64,000 nt of DNA from CAWIMX01 sp963837345 (lineage in GTDB: Bacteria; Acidobacteriota; Vicinamibacteria; Vicinamibacterales; CAVVIG01). Location: positions 2,914,001 through 2,978,000 of the forward strand of contig CAWIMX010000001.1 in the NCBI GenBank assembly GCA_963837345.1. The letters are read 5' to 3'. The position numbers were made by a program, and so were the translations under genes. This document shows positions 47,739 through 56,096 of the stretch, piece after piece. The notes below the pieces were generated by a model. It saw only the letters and a list, made by a program, of their open reading frames with translations. It was not told the DNA's origin and did not search any database. Each line of letters starts with the position of its first letter. Position 1 is the stretch's first letter.

Positions 47739-49970
47739 ATGACCCAGATCCGCCTCGGGCTCGCTGTGTCTGCTGCCGTATTGCTCGCCTGTTCGGCCGG
47801 AGCCCAGCCGCCCGGGGCCGCGGCGCCGCCGGCCCGCCGGATGACCGCCCGGCGGGCCGATGGTCCCGTCGTCGTCGATGGGAGCTTCGACGAGGCTGTC
47901 TGGCAGCAGGCCGAGCCGGCGTCCGAGTTCGTGCAGGTCGAGCCGCGCGAAGGCGTCCCGGCGAGCGAGCGCACCGAAGTGCGGCTCGTCTACGACGACC
48001 AGGCCGTCTATGTCGCGGTGATCTGCTACGACAGCGATCCGTCCGGCATCATCACCAGCGACACGAGCCGCGATCCGAGCCTGGGCGACCAGGATTCGTT
48101 TCAGATGATCTTCGACACGTACCACGATCGGCAGAACGGGTTCGTGTTCGGCACCAACGCCGCCGGCGCCGAGTACGACGCGCAGGTGCGCAACGAGGGG
48201 CAGACGCAGCCGAGCGGGCCGCCGAGTCTGGGCGGCGGCAACAGCGGCGGATCGGGATCCGGCGTGAACACGAACTGGGACGGCGCGTGGGACGTGAAGA
48301 CGCGGATTACGCCGACCGGCTGGCAGGCCGAATTCCGGATTCCGCTGCGGACGCTGCGCTACGGCACGCCGCCCCAGACCTGGGGCATCAACTTCTCGCG
48401 GAAGATCCAGCGCAAGCGCGAGGAGACGTACTGGTCGCCCGTGTCGCGCATCTACAACCTGACGCGCGTGTCGTCGGCCGGGGAGCTCGGCGGCCTCGAG
48501 CTGAAGGCGCCGCGCAACCTGAAGTTGATGCCGTACGTCATCAGCTCCGCGAACCGCAATTTCACGCCCGGCGCCGAGACCGACGGCAGTGCCGACTGGG
48601 GCGTGGATGCCAAGGTCGGCGTCACGACCGCGCTCAACCTCGACCTCACCTACAACACCGACTTCGCGCAGGTCGAGGTGGACGAGCAGCAGATCAACCT
48701 CACGCGCTTCAACCTGCTGTTTCCCGAGAAGCGGCCGTTCTTCCTCGAGAACCGCGGCCTGTTCGCGGTCGGCAAGAGCGGGGAGGTCGACCTGTTCTTC
48801 AGCCGCCGGATCGGGATTGCCACAAACGGGGCGCTGGTGCCGATTCAGGGCGGCGCCCGGCTGAGCGGCAAGGCGCGCGGGATGAACATCGGCTTCATCG
48901 ACATGCAGACCGAGTCGGTCGGCGCGGCGCCGGGCGACAACTTCCTGGTGACCCGGGTCAGCAAGGATCTGGCAAACCGATCGAGCGTGGGCGGCATCTT
49001 CGTGAACCGCTCGGGCACGGGCGCGGGCGCGGCGTCGGACGACTGGAACCGCACGTGGGGGGCCGACGCGAAGTGGGGCGTGGGCGACGCGTTCACGTTC
49101 AGCGGCTTCGCCGCCCGCACCGAGACGCCGGGCCTGAGCGGACGCCAGGCGGCCTATGACGCGGGCGTCGAGTACAACACGCGGGCGCGCCGCACGTTTC
49201 TCGAGTACACGGAAGTCGGCGAGTCGTTCAACCCCGAAGTGGGTTTCCTCGAACGCGAGGACGGATTCCGCCAGATCTGGGCGGGCTATTACGAGAACGT
49301 GCGCACGCCCTGGCTCACGCGGCACGGGCTGCGCGAGTGGCGGCCGCATACGAGCTACGAGAGCTTCTGGGGCTTCGACGGATTCCAGGAAACCGCGACC
49401 TGGCACATCGACAACGCGTGGGACTTCGAGAACGGCAACTCGATCAGCCCGGCGCTCAACATCCAGTACGAGGGCCTGCGCGAGCCATTCGAGGTGTACC
49501 CGGGCGTGGTCGTCCCCGCGGGCAGCTACACGAGCCCGTTCTCTTTCGGCATCGTGAACACCGACCGGCGCAAGCCGATCTCGGGCGGATTGAACTGGAG
49601 CATCGGGGGGTTTCTCTCGGGTACGCAGGCGAGCTACGCGCCGTCGCTGAACCTGCGCCAGAGCGGGCGCTTCACGTCGTCGGTGCGGTGGACGCACAAC
49701 GACATCAGCCTGCCGCAGGGCGCGTTCACGACGAATCTCGTCACGACCCGCGCGGCCTACAACTTCACGCCGCTCGTGAGCGCCCAGGGGCTGGTGCAGT
49801 ACAACGATCGCACGCGCCGCTGGTCCACCAACCTGCGGTTCAACTGGCAGGAGTCGGCGGCGACGGGCCTCTACATCGTCTACAACGATACCGAAGCCTT
49901 CGAGGGCCTGGGGCCCGTGAACCGCGCGTTCATCGTCAAGTACTCGCACCTCTTCGACGTGCTCCACTGA
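47739..49970 (+). CDS. DUF5916 outer-membrane-type protein with N-terminal carbohydrate-binding-like domain
   Basis: A 743-residue exported protein. A signal peptide is followed by a CBM9-like domain (P-V-V-V-D-G-S-F-D-E-A-V-W-Q-Q-A, then F-R-I-P-L-R-T-L-R-Y) and a DUF5916 beta-rich domain (D-F-A-Q-V-E-V-D-E-Q-Q-I-N-L-T-R-F, P-E-K-R-P-F-F-L-E-N). The C-terminus carries alternating strands as in outer-membrane beta-barrels and ends with a hydrophobic strand (F-I-V-K-Y-S-H-L-F). Function is unknown; the family is common in Bacteroidetes and Acidobacteria. It is an independent transcript after the terminator. Confidence 0.88.
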   Translation: MTQIRLGLAVSAAVLLACSAGAQPPGAAAPPARRMTARRADGPVVVDGSFDEAVWQQAEPASEFVQVEPREGVPASERTEVRLVYDDQAVYVAVICYDSDPSGIITSDTSRDPSLGDQDSFQMIFDTYHDRQNGFVFGTNAAGAEYDAQVRNEGQTQPSGPPSLGGGNSGGSGSGVNTNWDGAWDVKTRITPTGWQAEFRIPLRTLRYGTPPQTWGINFSRKIQRKREETYWSPVSRIYNLTRVSSAGELGGLELKAPRNLKLMPYVISSANRNFTPGAETDGSADWGVDAKVGVTTALNLDLTYNTDFAQVEVDEQQINLTRFNLLFPEKRPFFLENRGLFAVGKSGEVDLFFSRRIGIATNGALVPIQGGARLSGKARGMNIGFIDMQTESVGAAPGDNFLVTRVSKDLANRSSVGGIFVNRSGTGAGAASDDWNRTWGADAKWGVGDAFTFSGFAARTETPGLSGRQAAYDAGVEYNTRARRTFLEYTEVGESFNPEVGFLEREDGFRQIWAGYYENVRTPWLTRHGLREWRPHTSYESFWGFDGFQETATWHIDNAWDFENGNSISPALNIQYEGLREPFEVYPGVVVPAGSYTSPFSFGIVNTDRRKPISGGLNWSIGGFLSGTQASYAPSLNLRQSGRFTSSVRWTHNDISLPQGAFTTNLVTTRAAYNFTPLVSAQGLVQYNDRTRRWSTNLRFNWQESAATGLYIVYNDTEAFEGLGPVNRAFIVKYSHLFDVLH

Positions 49971-50034
49971 TCGACGTGCCCCCACGAAAGCCGCTGGCGG
50001 TTCGGTGGTTGTAGAATGCAGCCGGAGGAGATCG

Positions 50035-51228
50035 ATGGTGAAGGGTGACCGTTCGTCTGGACTGACCCGGCGCGAAGCCATGGGGCTGCTCGGCATGGGC
50101 GCCGCGGCCACGGTGCTCCCGCGCGTCGCGTGGGCCGCGGAGCCGACGTTCCCGAGGGGCGCCATCATCCGGACGATCCTGAAGGACTACGCGCCCGGTG
50201 ATCTGGCGGGCGCGGCGACGTTGTTCCACGAGCACATGTCATTCGCCGACGATTTCATGACGCGGTGGACGCGCTTTGCCGCCGAGACGCGCGCCGAGAA
50301 CAGCCTCCCCGGCCAGAACGCCGGCCGCGGCGGTGGCCGGGCGGGCGCCGCACCGGGCGCCGCCGCGGGCCGCGGCGCCGGGGCCGGTCGCGCGGGCGCC
50401 CCCGCGGCCGCCTCCTCGGGGCCCTACTTCATGCAGGACCTCAACCTGATGACCGAGGAGATGCGTGCCGCCAGGAGCGAGGGCATCGGCTGCATCGTCG
50501 ACGGCGGACATCCCGACATGGGCCGCGACATCGACTTCCTTCGACAGCTCTCCACGCGGTCGGGCATGCCGATCGTCGCAGGGGCCGGCTTCTACACGCA
50601 GCCGTTCTACCCGAAGGAGATCTCCACGATGAGCGAGGATCAGGTCGTGGAGGCCCTCGTCAGACAAGTCGAGAAGGATCCGGTCGGCGCCTTCGGCGAG
50701 ATCGGGTCCTGGGACTACATGACGGCCGACGAGCGGAAGGTCTTCCGCGCCGTGGGACGCGCCCACCTCCAGACCAATCTGCCGATCTTCACGCACACGG
50801 GCATTCCCGGGAAGGCGGCCCTCGAGCAGCTCGATCTGCTCGAAGACGCCGGCGTGAACCCCAGCCGCGTCTGCATCGGGCACCTGGGCAACCTGGTCGA
50901 CCCGACCGTGGAAGTGCATCGCGCGATCTGCCGGCGCGGCGCGTTCATCGGGTTCGACCGGCAGGGCGGCGCCGGCGATGCCCAGCAGGTGCCGATGGTG
51001 ATGGCGCTCATCGACGCCGGTTTCGCCGACAACCTCCTGTTTGCCTCCGATTTCTCCGGGGCGAACCAGTTGAAGGCCAACAATGGCCCAGGCTACGCGA
51101 AGACGCTCACGGTGTTCGTGCCGAAGCTGAAGGAAGCCGGCGCGAGCGACGAGGTGCTGCGCCAGATCATGCAGGACAACCCGCGCCGCTTCCTGGCGTT
51201 CGTCCCCAAGCGTCAACGCCCCGCATAG
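50035..51228 (+). CDS. phosphotriesterase-family hydrolase, Tat-exported
   Basis: A 397-residue amidohydrolase-fold enzyme. The twin-arginine signal is T-R-R-E-A-M-G-L-L-G-M-G. Metal sites are visible: L-F-H-E-H-M-S-F (HxH), the bridging position G-E-I-G (Glu instead of the carbamylated Lys), F-T-H-T-G, C-I-G-H-L-G and A-S-D-F-S-G. The Glu places it with PHP/PTE-like lactonases rather than the paraoxonase form. A Gly/Ala/Arg-rich insert of about 35 residues (98-132) interrupts the barrel. GGAGGAG precedes ATG 50035. Substrate unknown. Confidence 0.88.
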   Translation: MVKGDRSSGLTRREAMGLLGMGAAATVLPRVAWAAEPTFPRGAIIRTILKDYAPGDLAGAATLFHEHMSFADDFMTRWTRFAAETRAENSLPGQNAGRGGGRAGAAPGAAAGRGAGAGRAGAPAAASSGPYFMQDLNLMTEEMRAARSEGIGCIVDGGHPDMGRDIDFLRQLSTRSGMPIVAGAGFYTQPFYPKEISTMSEDQVVEALVRQVEKDPVGAFGEIGSWDYMTADERKVFRAVGRAHLQTNLPIFTHTGIPGKAALEQLDLLEDAGVNPSRVCIGHLGNLVDPTVEVHRAICRRGAFIGFDRQGGAGDAQQVPMVMALIDAGFADNLLFASDFSGANQLKANNGPGYAKTLTVFVPKLKEAGASDEVLRQIMQDNPRRFLAFVPKRQRPA

Positions 51229-51282
51229 TCACCACAGCGCCCCGGGAATCGGGACGTGGTCGTTCAGTCAGTGTCTCGGTGG

Positions 51283-51741
51283 CTAGAACCGGAAGAGCGG
51301 CCGGCCATACGACAGGCCGGGCCAGGGAATTCCGGCCGCCAGGATCATCATGGCCAGCGTGAAGCAGACGAGCCGCCGCGAGCGGCGCGTCGCCGGCGTC
51401 TTCGCGTTCATCGCCATGACGCGGCCGGCCCGCACGAGGCCCACGGCCGTGAACATGAGCAGGACGTGCTCGACGGCCCAGAAGCGGAGCGCGGGCACCT
51501 GCATCGAGGCGCCGAAGTCGTTCAGGGCGTCGCGGGTGAAGGGACTCAGGCCGAGGTAGAGCAGCAGGCCGAACAGCAGCTGAAGGTCCAGCGTGAGCTG
51601 GAAGGACGTGTCCCACCAGGAGCCCGGCACCCGGGACGACGGGGCAGCGGGGTCGCGGAACGCGCTCACCGTGGCCGCCACGCCCAGGAGCAGCGCCGCC
51701 CAACGGATCCACGAATGAATGGTGAGAACGACGCCGTACAC
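51283..51741 (-). CDS. integral membrane protein
   Basis: A 152-residue protein with four hydrophobic helices (G-V-V-L-T-I-H-S-W-I-R-W, L-T-L-D-L-Q-L-L-F-G-L-L-L-Y, V-E-H-V-L-L-M-F-T-A-V-G, F-T-L-A-M-M-I-L-A-A-G). His residues in helices 1 and 3 (I-H-S-W, V-E-H-V) recall di-heme or copper-binding four-helix proteins such as CopD, but I cannot assign it. GTG 51741 start. Last gene of the leftward set starting with PilZ at 53407, 60 bases after the receiver-like gene. Confidence 0.7.
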   Translation of the reverse strand: MYGVVLTIHSWIRWAALLLGVAATVSAFRDPAAPSSRVPGSWWDTSFQLTLDLQLLFGLLLYLGLSPFTRDALNDFGASMQVPALRFWAVEHVLLMFTAVGLVRAGRVMAMNAKTPATRRSRRLVCFTLAMMILAAGIPWPGLSYGRPLFRF

Positions 51742-51801
51742 GAATCTGATGGGTCCTCGAGACCGTTCGACGGCCCGACTATATCAGATCGACTTGTCGG
51801 G

Positions 51802-52278
51802 TCACGGATGGCGCTCGTGGCGCTCCTGGCTGGCCGACCACCGCGGGATCAGTCGGTCCGTCGATCGCCGGCCGCCGCGGAATCTGCCCCGGCGACCGGT
51901 CCGCGCCGGATCGCGGCGATCGGCGTCGGGCAGCGCGGCCCGGGCCATCGCCGGGAGCGCCGCCGCCAGCAGATACGACGTTTCGAAGAATGCGCCGGCC
52001 GCCTGAACCTCCCGTGCCAGTGCGACGTCGGTCGTGTCGTCGTACGTGCCGTGAACGACGCATCGCATGCTCAGCTTCGAGCTGCGCGCGAGATAGACCA
52101 GGTGCAGACCGTTGTACGCGCCCAGGCGGATGTTCGTGACGAGGTGCTGTGGCGAAGGCTCATAGAGGAGACGTTGCCTGGCCGTTTGAAAATCCAGCGC
52201 CAGTTCGGCATTGCAGGTGTGGGCGACGGCATCGTGCATGGCGAGCAGACGGGCCGGATCCGTATCGACGAGGAGCAT
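51802..52278 (-). CDS. degenerate receiver-domain protein
   Basis: A 158-residue protein with a CheY-like layout: M-L-L-V-D-T-D-P-A-R start, then L-V-T-N-I-R-L-G-A-Y-N-G-L-H-L-V. In active receivers this region reads 'D-I-R-L-P-G-x-N-G-L', so the phosphoacceptor Asp is replaced by Asn. The conserved Lys-Pro near the end is also absent (F-F-E-T-S). It is likely a phosphorylation-independent binding domain. The last 40 residues are basic and disordered. GAGGGG lies upstream of ATG 52278. Confidence 0.7.
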   Translation of the reverse strand: MLLVDTDPARLLAMHDAVAHTCNAELALDFQTARQRLLYEPSPQHLVTNIRLGAYNGLHLVYLARSSKLSMRCVVHGTYDDTTDVALAREVQAAGAFFETSYLLAAALPAMARAALPDADRRDPARTGRRGRFRGGRRSTDRLIPRWSASQERHERHP

Positions 52279-52422
52279 TCGGCCGCCCCTCTTGCAGAAT
52301 TCGGCCCAGGCCGCGACTTGTGTGTTGCCAATCAGTTACAGGGATTTCCTCGCCGATCTTCCGCTGCGGACCCGAACTTTGTCGCCCCGGAGGAAATTTT
52401 CCGAGGAACAATCAGGAGGCGC

Positions 52423-53082
52423 CTAGGCGACCTGGGAGACGTCGTTCACCGCGGTCCGCCAGGCGTGCACCTGGGCGCGGTCGTCGGGCAGCAGGCGGGC
52501 GCCGACCCGTACCGCTCCCCAGGGTGTGCGGTGCGTCCACACGGGCTGCGCCGCGAGCGTCACTGGATGGTCGACCAGGCGCACGTGAACGGGGGCCGAC
52601 ATGTCCGCGGCCCATGCGGAGGGGACTTCGAAGCGCAGCCCGTCGTAGCTCACGTCGAGCAGCACCGCGGGGCTGCGGTCGACGCTGGCCGCCAGGCGCC
52701 CGGCCGCCGGCCAGCGGGGCCACCGGCGCTGATGGCGCGCCGCGGCCGCCTGCACGGCCACGACCGCGAGCAGGATCCGGGGGTCGGCGGGCTTCACGAG
52801 ATACATGGCCTGGTGCCGCCGCGCCTCGGCTTCGATGAAGGGCTCCGGACGGCTCGAGACGACGATGGTGGCCACTCGGGGCAGCTTGCCCGGATGGCGC
52901 AGCAGCGGCAGCCCGGCGAACGTGGCGGGCCTCGTCTCCACAATAACCAGGTCGGGCGGCGTCTCGAGCAGCTCTTCGACCGCCTGGTCGGCGGTCGACG
53001 TGGCCGTGACCTCATAGCCCGCCTCGCGGAGCATGCGGGTCGTCGACGGCTCGGGATCCAGCAGGAGAATCTTGTCGGGCAT
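52423..53082 (-). CDS. receiver-PilZ protein with Glu at the phosphosite
   Basis: A 219-residue two-domain protein. The N-terminal receiver (K-I-L-L-L-D-P-E-P, L-V-I-V-E-T-R-P, Y-L-V-K-P-A-D-P) has Glu where the phosphoacceptor Asp should be, so it may be fixed in an active-like state. The C-terminal half looks like a PilZ domain: basic R-R-W-P-R and D-V-S-Y-D-G-L-R-F match the RxxxR and [D/N]xSxxG c-di-GMP motifs. It begins four bases after the upstream PilZ gene, so both are in one operon. Confidence 0.78.
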   Translation of the reverse strand: MPDKILLLDPEPSTTRMLREAGYEVTATSTADQAVEELLETPPDLVIVETRPATFAGLPLLRHPGKLPRVATIVVSSRPEPFIEAEARRHQAMYLVKPADPRILLAVVAVQAAAARHQRRWPRWPAAGRLAASVDRSPAVLLDVSYDGLRFEVPSAWAADMSAPVHVRLVDHPVTLAAQPVWTHRTPWGAVRVGARLLPDDRAQVHAWRTAVNDVSQVA

Positions 53083-53086
53083 GGCC

Positions 53087-53407
53087 TCAGTCGAGGAACT
53101 TGAGGCCTACCCGCCAGGCGCGTCCGTGGTCGGCGGTCATGGTCCAGACGACGGTCGCGGTGTGAACGACCTGCAGGACGGGCTCGCGCGTCAGCTCGAA
53201 GTTCAGGCACAACTCGACGAGCTCGGTCGGCGTGAAGCGATCCAGCGTATGGAACGAGAGGCCATCGCTGCTGATGTCGGTGGTCACGCCACGCCGGGAC
53301 GCCGTGCGGACGCGCGCCAGCCAGGCGTGGCGCGTGGCGCGGCGGCGGTCCGGCGTTTTCGGGGGGTCGGGAGTCGGCCCCGGGTTGAATGCGGCGTCAG
53401 CTTCCAC
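53087..53407 (-). CDS. PilZ-domain protein
   Basis: A 106-residue single-domain PilZ protein. The c-di-GMP binding motifs are complete: R-R-A-T-R (RxxxR) and D-I-S-S-D-G-L-S-F ([D/N]xSxxG). The end V-W-T-M-T-A-D-H-G-R-A-W-R-V-G-L-K-F is typical. First gene of the leftward signalling operon. The 250 bases upstream are AT-richer than the surroundings and probably hold divergent promoters, though I could not define them. Confidence 0.85.
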   Translation of the reverse strand: MEADAAFNPGPTPDPPKTPDRRRATRHAWLARVRTASRRGVTTDISSDGLSFHTLDRFTPTELVELCLNFELTREPVLQVVHTATVVWTMTADHGRAWRVGLKFLD

Positions 53408-53660
53408 CGGGGCCTGTTATCGGTCGTTTACCCTCTGAGTGTTAACGACGTGCCACTCGTCGGGCAGGGCGGGACGCATTCCGGACCGGCTGAAGATCCA
53501 GAAATATGCGCACTTTCGTGCACATGGCCAAATTTTGTGAAGGTGCCTAAAGCTGAACTGCCTTCAGGTCCGATATCTTTGGCAGACGAATGTGCCCTTC
53601 TGGAACGAACCGCGCGCCTCGGCGAGCAGGGATGCTGGGCGGCACCCAGGAGGGCCCATC

Positions 53661-54095
53661 GTGCCGAGCTGGCTGCAGCCCATGGCGCTGACGCCTGAAG
53701 CCGCTGATCGTGAGCTGGCCGAGCTCGTGCAGATCCTGCATCAGGGCCATCCGAACGTCCTGCTGATCGGGTCGCCGGCTCGGACCGAAGAGGTCTTCCG
53801 GGCCATCGGGCCGTACTTGCGCACGCCGGTGGCTCACTGGTCGCCCCGATCGACTCCCGATCTTCCGGATGGCACGTTCGGGACGCTCATCATTCACGAC
53901 GTGGACGGCTGCGACCTCGATCACCAGCGTCGACTGCTTGCGTGGATGGACGGCCGGCCGGGCACCGTTCAGGTCGTCTCGACGACGACGGCGCCGCTTT
54001 TTCCTCTCGTGAAGGCGGGCACCTTCCTCGCTGGCCTGTTCTACTGGTTGAACTTCGTGTGTCTCGACCTGTCCGGACAGAGCGACCGCTCCTGA
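53661..54095 (+). CDS. AAA+-like domain without Walker A (sigma-54 activator remnant fold)
   Basis: A 144-residue protein, start GTG 53661 seven bases after AGGAGGG. It reads like a cut-down sigma-54 activator ATPase: N-V-L-L-I-G-S-P-A-R-T-E-E-V-F lies where Walker A would be but lacks Gly-Lys; F-G-T-L-I-I-H-D-V-D-G is the Walker B position; V-V-S-T-T-T-A-P-L-F-P-L-V and F-L-A-G-L-F-Y-W-L-N match sensor I and the F-R-E-D-L-Y-Y-R-L-N helix. The G-A-F-T-G-A loop is absent. It probably cannot hydrolyse ATP and may act as a dominant partner or scaffold. Divergent from the PilZ operon. Confidence 0.65.
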   Translation: MPSWLQPMALTPEAADRELAELVQILHQGHPNVLLIGSPARTEEVFRAIGPYLRTPVAHWSPRSTPDLPDGTFGTLIIHDVDGCDLDHQRRLLAWMDGRPGTVQVVSTTTAPLFPLVKAGTFLAGLFYWLNFVCLDLSGQSDRS

Positions 54096-54123
54096 CGAGC
54101 CTGCCACCGTCGGATCCGATCGG

Positions 54124-54333
54124 CTAATTCCGTCGCACGAACGAACCGTCGCCGGCCTCGCGCAGAAATCGCACGTCGACGAGCGCCTGCAGCGCTGCGA
54201 GCGATTGCGTCTCATCGAGGTTCCAGAGGCGACCGACTTGCCAGGGGGTGAGGCGCAGGCCCGGACTCTCGGCATATTCCGCGCGGATGCGCGCGACCAC
54301 GATTCCCATGCCGCTCTGTTGCGGGGTCGCCAT
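54124..54333 (-). CDS. small conserved winged-helix-like protein
   Basis: A 69-residue protein: R-I-R-A-E-Y-A-E-S-P-G-L-R-L-T-P-W-Q-V-G-R-L-W-N-L, then A-L-Q-A-L-V-D-V-R-F-L. The pattern (target-like helix with 'G-L-R-L-T', followed by 'L-V-D-x-x-F-L') resembles short DNA-binding HTH proteins common in Acidobacteria. Converges with the AAA+-like gene, 28 bases apart. Function unknown. Confidence 0.6.
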   Translation of the reverse strand: MATPQQSGMGIVVARIRAEYAESPGLRLTPWQVGRLWNLDETQSLAALQALVDVRFLREAGDGSFVRRN

Positions 54334-54380
54334 GGCGATCCTCCCTCAGACGGCCGGAACGCGCGGGCGCCCGCGCCGTG

Positions 54381-54773
54381 TCAGCGCAGTCGATGCAACC
54401 CCGCCAAGGGCGGCGTGGACGGCAATGCTCGCCCTACCGGTGCCGGCGCGCGATCCGCGGCCGGCGAATCGCTGCCCGCGAGGTCGAACGCGTCGGGTGG
54501 GCCCAACCTCGCGCCGGTGACACCGAACCAGGCGGCGGCAGTCAGACCCATCAGCCATCCCAGCGCCACGGCAGCAATCCAGGGCCATCGGATGCGAGGA
54601 CGCTTTGCACCAGGGGGAAGCATTGCCGGTGCCGTCCCGAGCAAGAGCGGTGCCTGCACGATCGGGCCGGATTCGATGGAGTCTCGCGTGGAAGTCTTCC
54701 TCCCGAGCCGCTTTTTTCTGCCGGCATGGCGAGCTCGGACTGCGCCTGACGGCAGGCGGAACCTCTCTTGCAC
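54381..54773 (-). CDS. possible single-helix membrane protein
   Basis: A 130-codon frame with a basic N-terminal half, one transmembrane helix (W-P-W-I-A-A-V-A-L-G-W-L-M-G-L-T-A-A-A-W-F) and a Pro/Ala-rich tail. No family recognised and no clear ribosome site. The overlapping frames on both strands are also open, so I rate it uncertain; the well-formed helix is the argument for it. Confidence 0.35.
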   Translation of the reverse strand: MQERFRLPSGAVRARHAGRKKRLGRKTSTRDSIESGPIVQAPLLLGTAPAMLPPGAKRPRIRWPWIAAVALGWLMGLTAAAWFGVTGARLGPPDAFDLAGSDSPAADRAPAPVGRALPSTPPLAGLHRLR

Positions 54774-54817
54774 CGAACGCCGGTGGGTTCCATGGATGAA
54801 ATGGAGGAGGCACGCTC

Positions 54818-55414
54818 ATGCATGACGAGCTGACACGATCGACGCGGTCCACGATCGGACCGGCGTTTCCGGCATTTTCGCTCGCGGCAGGACTCGGCAC
54901 GACGACGGCGGCCGCGATGCCTCGGACTCAAGCGGCATCCGAGCAGACGACCCGTGCCGTCGAGCCGAAGGATCGGCCGTTTCTCGAGATGCTGGCACGG
55001 GACAATCAGGCAGAAATCGACCTGGCCCAGCTTGCCGAACAGAAGGCGGACAGCAAGGATGTCAAGGAGTTCGCGTCGAAAATTCTGAAGGATCATCAGG
55101 ACGCGAAGACCCGGCTCGAGACGGTGGCGGCCCAGGCCGGCGTTCAGCTTCCACCGCAGCTCGACGACGATCAGCTGGAGCTGAAGCAGCAGTTGTCGAC
55201 GCTGTCCGGTGCCACGTTCGACCGCGAGTATCTCGACGCCATGGTGGCCGCACACACGGCGGCGGTCGCGGTTCTGGAGCTCGAGTCGCGTCAGGGCGAC
55301 TACGAGCCGGCGTCAGGCTTCGCGAAAAGCGTGCTGCCCACCATTCAGGATCATCTGGCGCGGGCCCGCAAGCTGGACGCGCAGATGGATCGGCAGCAGT
55401 CCCGTTCGCAGTAG
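54818..55414 (+). CDS. DUF4142-domain protein
   Basis: A 198-residue protein with a weak signal-like N-terminus (residues 17-34) and a ferritin-like four-helix DUF4142 domain: D-R-P-F-L-E-M-L-A-R-D-N-Q-A-E-I-D-L-A-Q-L-A, D-V-K-E-F-A-S-K-I-L-K-D-H, and the closing H-L-A-R-A-R-K-L-D. Such proteins are periplasmic and stress-induced in several bacteria. GGAGGAGG lies before ATG 54818. It faces a YciF-type gene across a strong hairpin, and both are linked to stress. Confidence 0.88.
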   Translation: MHDELTRSTRSTIGPAFPAFSLAAGLGTTTAAAMPRTQAASEQTTRAVEPKDRPFLEMLARDNQAEIDLAQLAEQKADSKDVKEFASKILKDHQDAKTRLETVAAQAGVQLPPQLDDDQLELKQQLSTLSGATFDREYLDAMVAAHTAAVAVLELESRQGDYEPASGFAKSVLPTIQDHLARARKLDAQMDRQQSRSQ

Positions 55415-55430
55415 CGCCCTCCGCATTCAG

Positions 55431-55461
55431 ATCGGGTCGGAGCGGCGGGCTCCGACCCGAT
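55431..55461. terminator. bidirectional terminator hairpin
   Basis: A 12-bp perfect stem (atcgggtcggag/ctccgacccgat) around loop cggcggg, between the convergent stops of the DUF4142 and YciF genes. No T-run follows. Confidence 0.65.
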
Positions 55462-55481
55462 GCTCGGTGTGTCCGGGTCCG

Positions 55482-55973
55482 CTAGAGGGCCGCCGGATTC
55501 ACGGTCGACTCTGCGATGCGCGTGAGCATGACGTCCGCGTTCTTCTCTTCGCCGAGCGTGGCCTGCAGCGGGCCGACGACTTCGTCGTACCCCAGTTGTC
55601 TGGCCCAGGTGCAGAGCGTTCCATAGGACGCGATCTCGTAGTGTTCGGCCTTCTGGGCGGCCCCGATGATCGCGGCGTCGCGCGCCGCACCCTTGTCGTT
55701 CTGTGAAATCTGCCTTTCTCCCTCGGCGATGATGCCGCGCATGCCATCGCAACGGATGGGCTGGGCCGTGACCTCGAGCGCCTGGAACACAGAATTCAGA
55801 CGCTCGACGTGCCGTTCGGTCTGCCGCAGGTGTTCCTCGAACGCCTTCCGGAGCGCGTCGTCCGACGCCGCCCTGGCCATCTTCGGCAGCGATTCGACCA
55901 GGTGGTTCTCCGCGTCCAGCATGTCTTTCAACTCGTGCTCGAATTCCTTCTGCAGCGATTCGCTCTTCGCCAT
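55482..55973 (-). CDS. YciE/YciF ferroxidase-family protein (DUF892)
   Basis: A 163-residue ferritin-like four-helix protein. It has the YciF pattern F-E-H-E-L-K-D-M-L-D-A-E-N-H-L-V-E-S-L-P-K-M-A, H-L-R-Q-T-E-R-H-V-E-R-L and the second-half K-A-E-H-Y-E-I-A-S-Y-G-T-L. The Glu/His pairs are the expected di-iron ligands. Members occur in stress regulons. ATG 55973 follows GGGAGC. It is transcribed towards DUF4142. Confidence 0.9.
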   Translation of the reverse strand: MAKSESLQKEFEHELKDMLDAENHLVESLPKMARAASDDALRKAFEEHLRQTERHVERLNSVFQALEVTAQPIRCDGMRGIIAEGERQISQNDKGAARDAAIIGAAQKAEHYEIASYGTLCTWARQLGYDEVVGPLQATLGEEKNADVMLTRIAESTVNPAAL

Positions 55974-56096
55974 GGTCGCTCCCTCAAAACCGAGTGTTGG
56001 CGTCGACGTGCTTCGCCCGGAAGGAGCAAAGGCGGTACCGCGGCATCGTGCGAAGGATCAGCTGTCACTCTATAATGACGTGTCTCCTTCGAGCCC

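Noticed and set aside
47127..50168. A 1,013-codon minus-strand frame opposite DUF5916
   Set aside because: Arg/Val/His-rich shadow typical of GC-rich antisense frames; the plus strand has signal peptide, domains and terminator in the right places.
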